A stretch of 40,169 bases of DNA, taken from contig NW_026570570.1 of assembly GCF_019649055.1 (NCBI RefSeq), positions 1 through 40,169 on the forward strand, written 5' to 3'. This DNA is from Paramacrobiotus metropolitanus. Lineage: Eukaryota > Tardigrada > Eutardigrada > Parachela > Macrobiotidae. The position numbers and the translations under genes are program-made. The notes under the pieces were generated by a model, which was not told the origin of the DNA, did no database searches, and saw only the letters and a list, made by a program, of their open reading frames with translations. Shown piece after piece: positions 33,927 to 40,169 of this stretch. Numbering within the stretch: the first letter of the stretch is position 1; the number at the start of each line of letters is the position of its first letter.

Positions 33927-34180
33927 ATTTTTCGGAATTTCCTCAACAGACAGGATCTTCATCTGACCGCCCTCCCTCGCTGAGAACACTACGGACAGCC
34001 GACTATGGCTGCCTCTGTGATAGAACGGTAGATGGCTCTCGGTAGATAAGTACATGACCTTTTCAGAAAGGTTGATGACCTTCGGCCGAAGAGTGGATGA
34101 CTTTTCAGAAATGTGGATGACCTTTATTGAAGATCCACCACTTACCCGGTGTCAGAGACCGCTCACTCGAGGCGGTAGAC

Positions 34181-34700
34181 ACCTCTTGTGGCTTTGCTCT
34201 GTCGCCCGCCCGCACATGGCTACTCCATTCGTGCCGCGCTATTACGCTGCTTACTCAGCGTATACTTTGTCTACGCTGACCAATCAGCGCATTTCTCTGC
34301 ACTCTTGGGGGTGGAGCCCTGCGCCTACGGGCGATTCCATGCTTTGCCGCATCAGCTGTTGCATACCCGCAGCACGCGGAATCATTAATCACGATTCCTT
34401 GATAGCGCACTGCAGGCACTTTTTCCAGCTTTTCCCGCATTGGGTTTTCTGTTGGTTTTTGTGTGTTGTTGCTTTATTGTTATCACAATAAAGGCTGTAT
34501 TTGCCCCATTTCTTCCTGCTTCTGTGTCTGGATCTGACATGGTAGCAGTATCGTTCGGTTTTCCTTCCCGGAATCCTCTGATCTCCCAGTGAAGGCACCA
34601 CATCGGTCGAACTACGCTGATCGCCTATAAGTAGGCCAGCCAACCCGCGACCATCATCTCCTGCATCATACGGATCTCATTGGAGATCCGCAGCGCGACG
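34181..34700. other. Non-coding stretch between foldback-like element and retroelement
   Basis: A 145-residue open frame crosses 34054-34491 but it starts in the element arm and has no protein-like features. At 34482-34503 the arms CTTTATTGT and ACAATAAAG enclose TATC, a nine-base perfect stem holding an AATAAA signal. Confidence 0.35.
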
Positions 34701-34707
34701 GATTATT

Positions 34708-34922
34708 CATACGGGTCAGGTTCATAAGTGGACCTCCCGCAGCTTTGGCTCCCCGCTCAAAAACTGAGTTGGGTACGTCGCGGTTGACCATAAAAGCGCC
34801 CTACCGGGTCGTGTTGATACGGGCCAGGTCTATAAGTAGACCTCCCGCAGCTTTGGCTCCCGGCGCAAAAACTGCGTTCGGTACGGTCCTGTTACACCAA
34901 TACGCCCTATCGGGTGCGCTGC
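34708..34922. repeat. Two tandem copies of a ~107-base unit in the retroelement leader
   Basis: Copy 1 starts ATACGGGTCAGGTTCATAAG near 34708 and copy 2 starts ATACGGGCCAGGTCTATAAG near 34816. Both continue with ACCTCCCGCAGCTTTGGCTC, then CAAAAACTG(A/C)GTT, then a CCCTA(C/T)CGGGT block. A shorter third match, CCTATAAGTAGGCC, lies just upstream near 34624. Confidence 0.7.
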
Positions 34923-35249
34923 GGCCCTTACGGTAGAAAAGGGTGAAGGGGAACGACGGAGCAGCAGTTTGGACGAGGAAAAACTCGGTAAGACCTGTTG
35001 TGGCGTCGTAGGTTTTCGGAGAACTTTCAAAAAATTCGAGGTTTTCGCGTAGAACCTAACTAAAACCCTTCATAACTTTTGAACCGTTCATCCGATTCGC
35101 TCAAAAATAGCTTTTTCGGATTCCTCATGAAATTCTACACTAGAATCGTGTAGCGTTACTCTCGAAAAAATTTTACCAAATTTTTTTATGAATTATCGGC
35201 GAAAAACAACCGCCATTTTGTCCAGCCGGAATTTTCGCGAAAAGTCGCG

Positions 35250-35416
35250 TGACGTCAGTGTGGTTATTTTCCATAAATTTCTGACCAATCAGAACGCGTG
35301 GGAAACTTCCCCGTGTTATAATAGTCGTAGTGACTCATACTTTTTTGCAATTTTTGCTCACGGCACGCTACTCGTGACGTAGAGCTTTTTGCAAGACCAT
35401 TTCGTACGTGACGTCA
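35250..35416 (+). promoter_or_regulatory. CRE cluster and TATA box upstream of gag
   Basis: The palindromic CRE TGACGTCA occurs at 35250-35257 and 35409-35416. A related TGACGTAG lies near 35375. A TATA-like TTATAATAG is at about 35316-35324. The gag ATG is at 35558, so the arrangement suits an LTR or internal promoter driving gag. Binding by CREB/ATF-type factors is motif-based inference. Confidence 0.45.
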
Positions 35417-35557
35417 CACTGGTCAGTAACGTAAACTAGGGCCATAGGGAGCTAACGCTAATCCTAAGCTCTAGCACACCTGACCAGCACCGACCAGCGA
35501 TCCAACCCAACGTTCCGGTCCGGACCAAGACCAAAGAAACTTTTAAGTCCCAATACC

Positions 35558-37276
35558 ATGGGCCAAACTCAAAGCGCCTTGGCCAAGGTGATGCCATACA
35601 CCAGCCATGAGCAACTCCAACGGAGATTGCTCAGTCCTATGGACAGGCGCCAGCAAAACGATTACGCCAAACCTCGTGGGAAGAACTACGCTACACGCGA
35701 CCCACCGGGAACATACGGTTTCCGCAGGGCCAAACAGAGCGGTTCTGAACCAGACGAGCCAAACTCGGCCGGCTCAACGAGTTCGGTCGAGGCCAAGGCC
35801 AGGCGGGACAAACAAATCCTGCCGGCTGACCTGGAAACCAGTGATGAAAGTCTGGACGCCACCCGGGACGACACATTCCAGGAGGCATCCGACGAGATGT
35901 CCGAGGCCAACCAGCCTCAGGACAGCCAACCTGGCGCCGATAGGACGGCCCAGGCCAACAGTGTCCCTCGGGACTTGGCGCACCAACCGGCCATACCTGG
36001 CTCGGGCCAAGTCCAACCTGCGGCGCCAACGGCAGCCACAGGTGAGGACAAGACACGCACTGATGGACCAGAGCCAAACAACTTGGCCCGGTCCAACCTT
36101 GATGTCCAGGATCTGACAGCACGTCCAGCCCTATCAGGCTCGGACCAGATCCAACCTGAGGCGCCAACGGCGGCCAAAGGTGGACGCAAGGCCAAGGGCC
36201 AAGCCACAAAGGCTGGTCCAAAGGCACATGACCAGGGCCAACAGCCCGTGAGTCAGTCGCCACTCATGTTCGAAGTAGATGGCTCAACCCCTGCAACGCC
36301 ATCGCCAACCAATGACGTCATCGGCGCGTCTGGCCCGTCCAAACCGGACGGAGAGCCAATTGTGGACCTGGCACAACTTAGCAGTGCCACAGCCAGGATG
36401 GACCTAAACCGGCCTTCTTGGGACACAACCCGCGCCAGCGTCACCCCGCCAAAGCTGAACCAGGCAACCCGGCCCGAAGAAATCGACGAAGTCGACCAAC
36501 TCAGGACCACAGTACGGGACCTGACTAAACAGCTGGCGGACATGGCAGAAGCGGCCCTGCTATCCGAACGTTGGATGCAGGATGAGATCTGCCGACATAA
36601 AAACCTCGCGGTCCAATCGGACGCAGAGGCTAAACGTGTCTCGGCCATACTGGCCCAGACCCAACTTGAGCTAACTCAGCTCAAGTTGTCACCATGTCCT
36701 AACGCTGAGCGAGACCAGCTCAACAGGACAATCCACAGCCTAGAAACGGCTGTGGCGGGCCTAGAAGCCCTGCTCACCTCTACGAGGACTGAGCTGGCCA
36801 AAGCCAGGGATGACTTGGCTGCGGCCCGGACCACCATTGACGACACCGACTCTGAGGCGGACCGCCTACAGAGAGAAAACGAGCGTCTCACCGAAGACAT
36901 GGCCAACCTGCAGGACGAAATCAACCGCCTGCGGAACGGCTACAACCTCCTTTATGAGAGTCACCAGAACCTCATGAAGACTATCCAACAAGGAGGACTG
37001 ATGAGCCAAACGGTTCAGCAGAAGGAGGCACAGAACGTGCAACTCCAGCAACAGATCGTTGCCCTCCAGAGCCAGCTCAACACCGAAGCAACTATTCGGG
37101 TCCAACTTGAGCAAAATAGCGCCATTGGACATCAAAACTTTGTCCAATTGGAGCAGGCCTTCAACCAAGCCAAACAGGTGATCCAGGGCCAACATGACCG
37201 GATCATCACTTGGAGGCCAATAACGCCGGCCTGGTCAAAGACTACCAGGCGGCCACCCAACGCATCACGGAACTGA
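35558..37276 (+). CDS. Gag-like N-terminal frame: myristoylation motif and coiled coil
   Basis: A 572-residue frame begins MGQTQS, which fits the N-myristoylation consensus (Gly2, Ser6) seen in matrix domains of retroviral Gag. Residues about 55-310 are low-complexity and rich in Pro, Ala, Gln and Asp, with repeats around GSGQVQPAAPTAA and GSDQIQPEAPTAA. Residues about 315-555 are predicted long coiled coil by heptad spacing (for example LTKQLADMAEAALLSERW and LQDEINRLRN). Near 37205 the coiled-coil reading passes into another frame, so the last 20 or so residues of this frame are probably out of register. Its role would be particle assembly for the retroelement. No host-gene resemblance was seen. 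Confidence 0.6.
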   Translation: MGQTQSALAKVMPYTSHEQLQRRLLSPMDRRQQNDYAKPRGKNYATRDPPGTYGFRRAKQSGSEPDEPNSAGSTSSVEAKARRDKQILPADLETSDESLDATRDDTFQEASDEMSEANQPQDSQPGADRTAQANSVPRDLAHQPAIPGSGQVQPAAPTAATGEDKTRTDGPEPNNLARSNLDVQDLTARPALSGSDQIQPEAPTAAKGGRKAKGQATKAGPKAHDQGQQPVSQSPLMFEVDGSTPATPSPTNDVIGASGPSKPDGEPIVDLAQLSSATARMDLNRPSWDTTRASVTPPKLNQATRPEEIDEVDQLRTTVRDLTKQLADMAEAALLSERWMQDEICRHKNLAVQSDAEAKRVSAILAQTQLELTQLKLSPCPNAERDQLNRTIHSLETAVAGLEALLTSTRTELAKARDDLAAARTTIDDTDSEADRLQRENERLTEDMANLQDEINRLRNGYNLLYESHQNLMKTIQQGGLMSQTVQQKEAQNVQLQQQIVALQSQLNTEATIRVQLEQNSAIGHQNFVQLEQAFNQAKQVIQGQHDRIITWRPITPAWSKTTRRPPNASRN

Positions 37277-38383
37277 ACGAGGACCTGGAAAGGCTAAGCA
37301 CGGAGAACGCCTGCTTAGATGCGGAGAAATCACACCTCGCAGACATAAACTCCGAGTTGTCCGCAGAACCACCGTCCTACCATACCTTTCCGGACTCGGA
37401 TACACAACGTCGACAAGAAAAAGTCGACGAGGCTTTGCGGCAGGGCCAACGCTTCTACCGAGAGCCAGTGTATCATCAGCAGCATTACCATGCGAATATG
37501 GCTGTGAAGGACCATCGGTTGGACATCCTCCAACGGGGCCAACCATACCTGCGCCTCCCAGCCCGGTGGACCGTGGAACATCAACGGCGACAGTAACACT
37601 GCCGCCACCACCAATCCCGGTCACCAACAGCCACTATCGGTCCAACGACGGTATGACACCCGCAACGCAGACGCATCCGTCTACGTCAAGCGGGCCGTTG
37701 ACCCAAGCCAGGCAATACCCAGCCACAGCTACTTTGGGCCAAGGCCACAGTACCCGTCCTTGTATCCGTCTATATTCCCGAACATGGACTTCACTAGTCC
37801 ACATCCGGTCACAAGCCAGGCTCACACCAGCGGCATGGATCCAAACCGGACCAGCCTGCCGAGCCCAATGTTCGGGCCACCAGCCACACAAGGACAGATG
37901 GGAGGCCAAAGTGGTACACCAACAGTGCAACCACCACTAGTAGGCCAACTAAGCCTATTTGGCCCTCCTATCTCGGCGGCAGCCCAAACGGGCCAAGCTC
38001 AGCCGCAGATGGGCCAAACCACGCCCACGGGCCAAAACGTGCCCAACCCACCAGGCATACCGCCAACAGCGGCCATGCCACCAGGACCAGCAGCCCAACC
38101 AGGCCAGGGCCAAAATGCGCCCATGTTGGTCCAGCTCCCGAATGGAGCATACGCATGGATGGCGTCCAACGGGGCCATCCAGCTTATACCGACAGCCAAT
38201 GTTGGCTCAACCTCAGCAGGTGCCGCAGATACCACAGCAGCCAACACCTGCCCCGTCGCCACCGGCCAGTCCAGCTCTCAACCAGAGAGCAAATCAGAAA
38301 TGGCCCAAGAGATGGGAAAAGCCAACGCGAGAGCCTCGTCCGCACCGAGTTGCCAAAATTCGATGGCAACAAAACAATGGTGA
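37210..38383 (+). pseudogene. Gag-like middle region in two further frames
   Basis: A frame at 37210-37596 continues the coiled coil (ATQRITELNEDLERLSTEN). A second frame ending at 38383 is proline-, glutamine- and glycine-rich (GPPATQGQMGG, PPGIPPTAAMPPGP). The frame changes lie near 37205 and 37570. Either the element carries indels, or it uses frameshifting or introns; two changes so close favour damage. The coding strand holds very little T. Confidence 0.5.
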
Positions 38384-38830
38384 AAGGATGGCTTGCACAG
38401 GTCCGACGGATCTGTAAGCAGTCGTCTGATCTGAACAAACCAGATCCGGACTTTATGAGCTGCATTTACATGGCCCTATCGGACCCTGTAAAGAATGGTA
38501 CACTGGCCAAGCCAATCGCGAGGACGAGGACGGCTGACCAGTAGAAGAGTGGCTCCAAAAGTTTGCCACTCGATATGGCGACGATAATCAGCAGGCCACT
38601 GCCATGGAGAAATCACACATCGGTACTATCAGCACCTGACCGAAACCCCAGAGCAGTATTACGACGCCATGCTGACTCTCCAGACGCGCGCTGGCTTGAC
38701 GACAATGACCTCCACTTCCTGAGGAGAACGTCAAAGAGCCAGAACTGCGCCGCGCTCTGGACATCCGGATCGAAGTCACCGGCAGAATTCCGGGACTACG
38801 TCCGGCAATACACAATGGGAAAGCCGGAGT
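38290..38830 (+). pseudogene. Capsid-like segment of gag
   Basis: A third frame carries ELPKFDGNKTMVKGWLAQVR, the kind of opening seen in retrotransposon gag (capsid) domains, followed by DPDFMSCIYMALSDP. Further gag-like pieces lie in neighbouring frames to about 38800. At least two more frame changes occur, so no intact capsid is encoded. The assignment to the retrotransposon gag family rests on pattern recognition only. Confidence 0.45.
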
Positions 38831-39233
38831 GAAGGGAAGGCGGGCCGCGGATACCCAATCATTCGAACGGCCATACAAACGCCACAAGCCCAAGTCGTAC
38901 CGCAACAACCGGCACTTTATCCCCGCAGGCTACACAAGCCCAAATAGAGGCAACATACGCCGCCATCGCGGCCTTGAACCTAGCCTCCCCACAACGTGGG
39001 TCTACACCGCCCAACGGCGGTAGTGGCGGCTATGGCCAGGCCCGGAACCAGGGCAACTATAGCTACGGCCAGGGCAATAGCGGCGGAGGACCAAGGGCAA
39101 GTTCTCCATACAAAACGCCAGCTTTAGTGGAAAACAAAGCAGCAACAGCCCTGGAGGACAAAACCGAAGCCCAGGAGGCCAGAGCGGCCAACGCCAGACT
39201 CTGAGCCCCGAAGAGGCCCGCAGACAAGAGGAC

Positions 39234-39689
39234 ATGTATATCGACAGAGTCGAGCGCATGTTCGAACGATGGGCCAAAGACGGTATTATTACCTGCAACC
39301 ACTGCCTATGGGGAAACCACCCAACCGAGGGCTGTGGCTACGCAAACAGGCCATATGGCGAAAATCCAAACCGGAAATGGTATTTGGATTGGCGGAATCG
39401 CTATCAGAAAGGCTACCCTACCGGGTCAGCCAATCCTAACCGCCTCGGCTTAGTGCCACCCAAACAACCCAGACCACCACGTGGTAGTGGGGGACCGGCA
39501 GCCGAAGGCAATCCACCGGCTCAGAAGTGGGTCAGGTGGCGGCAACCGGCAGAACGGTCCAAAACAGGGATACCAGACGCCAGCCAACGAAAGGGCAGCG
39601 CTACCACCCATACTGACCAGCTGGTGAAGCCAAATGGCAGCGAGTGGCGGCTTATCGCCGGGCCAGCCCAACCGCGGGGAAACGCCTAA
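39234..39689 (+). CDS. Gag C-terminal frame with CCHC zinc knuckle
   Basis: A 151-residue frame contains CNHCLWGNHPTEGC (39293-39334), a perfect C-x2-C-x4-H-x4-C zinc knuckle as in nucleocapsid domains. It is preceded by a helical DRVERMFERWAKDG and followed by aromatic and basic residues, then a Pro/Gly/Arg-rich tail suited to nucleic-acid binding. The knuckle is intact although upstream gag is broken. Frame linkage to the capsid-like segment is not direct. Confidence 0.65.
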   Translation: MYIDRVERMFERWAKDGIITCNHCLWGNHPTEGCGYANRPYGENPNRKWYLDWRNRYQKGYPTGSANPNRLGLVPPKQPRPPRGSGGPAAEGNPPAQKWVRWRQPAERSKTGIPDASQRKGSATTHTDQLVKPNGSEWRLIAGPAQPRGNA

Positions 39690-40169
39690 GGTCGGGGAGT
39701 ATCGGCAACTCACCCGACCTAAGACCGGAACCGAAACCGCCGGACATAACCATTACTAATCCGCATCACTTAACTGTCCCCATGGATCCACCAACCCTTT
39801 ATGGCTCAACAGCCCACCAGTGGATCCAGGCTCATGGCAACCAGCGCTCGAGCCACCTGGCTCTAAAAGCGATGCCAGGCCGACAGTCGTATTGCAAGCG
39901 ACTTGCCGATTTTCGGAGCCTCAACTAACCCTAAGGCCAACTGATCCCCAAAATTCGGAGCCTCAACCCCTAAAGGCCAACCGAACACGGCAAAGCGAGA
40001 CGTCGCACCACGAACATGACGTACCCACAATCGGCGTCAGACACATCCTCCGACAGTGCATCGGACGGATGCTCCGTACAAGATACGGACAGCGAGGTCG
40101 GATCCTAAAAGATTGATAGCCGAACTTTGAGGCGTCAAGTCCCCGTACCTGCTGGCCCCAGATCGGTGG
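39690..40169 (+). other. End of window: post-gag sequence without recognised domain
   Basis: Pro- and Ser-rich open frames continue to the edge. No protease active-site triad or reverse transcriptase motif is visible. This may be the gag-pol junction or further degraded gag. Confidence 0.3.

Larger units (their letters stand above)
32639..34135. mobile_element. Foldback-like element with opposed 21-base repeat arms
   Basis: The left arm (32639-32780) has about seven tandem units near AAAGGTCATCCACCTTTCTGC. The right arm (about 34050-34135) has about four units of the same sequence in reverse complement. Outside the units a further 25 bases also match in opposite orientation (GGTGGTTCTTTAATGATGG against GGTGGATCTTCAATAAAGG). 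The 1.3 kb interior contains a tRNA-like segment and short frames but no transposase. It begins about 80 bases after the last GPCR exon. Confidence 0.6.
34700..40169 (+). mobile_element. LTR-retrotransposon-like element, gag part, right end outside window
   Basis: The region combines a repeat-rich leader, a promoter-like block with TATA, and a gag-type coding region ending in a CCHC zinc knuckle, in that order on the plus strand. It is sharply GC-richer and T-poorer on the coding strand than the preceding 34 kb. No reverse transcriptase, protease or integrase motif was found before the window ends, and an LTR pair cannot be checked without the right end. The left boundary is uncertain. Confidence 0.6.

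Noticed and set aside
34054-34491. 145-residue plus-strand frame
   Set aside because: It starts inside the repeat arm of the foldback-like element and has no recognisable domain.
35691-36263. 190-residue minus-strand frame opposite gag
   Set aside because: It is the antisense shadow of a GC-rich, T-poor coding strand, which rarely yields stops on the other strand.

Overview
This is a piece of an animal nuclear genome. Its genes are split by short GT-AG introns (about 60-450 bases), several genes encode metazoan-type proteins (an EFHC2-like axonemal protein, a rhodopsin-type GPCR, FMRP-like Agenet/Tudor domains), and non-coding repeats fill much of the space. Intron size and gene content suit a small ecdysozoan invertebrate. 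A tardigrade is my best guess, but nothing in the window proves it.

Left part (1-2600): non-coding and repeat-rich. It holds two short hairpins, a foldback-like element whose opposed arms are degenerate 17-18 base repeats, and a tandem array of hairpin-bearing 77-base units.

Family cluster (2633-19558): six copies or relics of one gene family. The architecture is two N-terminal Agenet/Tudor-like domains resembling the FMRP N-terminus, then an F-box, then a long uncharacterised C-terminal region. Copy A (2633-4486, +) is divergent and broken. Copies B (5549-7374, -) and C (7993-9782, +) are intact, four-exon and head-to-head. Copy D (11326-13804, +) has lost a splice donor, gained a stop and carries a 624-base insertion. 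E (about 15085-15330) is an exon relic. F (17700-19558, +) has two one-base frameshifts. Flanks are duplicated too: an AP-1-like motif recurs upstream of B/C, D and F, the downstream flanks of C and D are homologous, and an inverted copy of the D promoter stands alone at 14470-14720. A 1.1 kb element with terminal inverted repeats lies between E and F.

Central part (20233-28640): three apparently intact genes. There is a seven-exon coiled-coil gene (-), a twelve-exon EFHC2-like gene with three DM10 domains (-, 751 residues), and a three-exon coiled-coil gene (+) that starts 256 bases from the EFHC2 start. EFHC proteins sit inside ciliary doublet microtubules, so the two coiled-coil neighbours may be ciliary as well, but that is inference.

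Right part (28641-40169): a possible degraded coding fragment (about 29290-29750, -), a 36-base tandem repeat, the first three exons (TM1-TM4) of a GPCR, and a second foldback-like element directly after the last visible GPCR exon, with a tRNA-like pol III head inside it. From about 34.7 kb an LTR-retrotransposon-like unit begins: a duplicated 107-base leader repeat, CRE motifs, a TATA box, then a GC-rich, T-poor gag region with an N-myristoylation-type start, long coiled coil, capsid-like segment and CCHC zinc knuckle. Gag is broken into several frames and the window ends before any recognisable pol.
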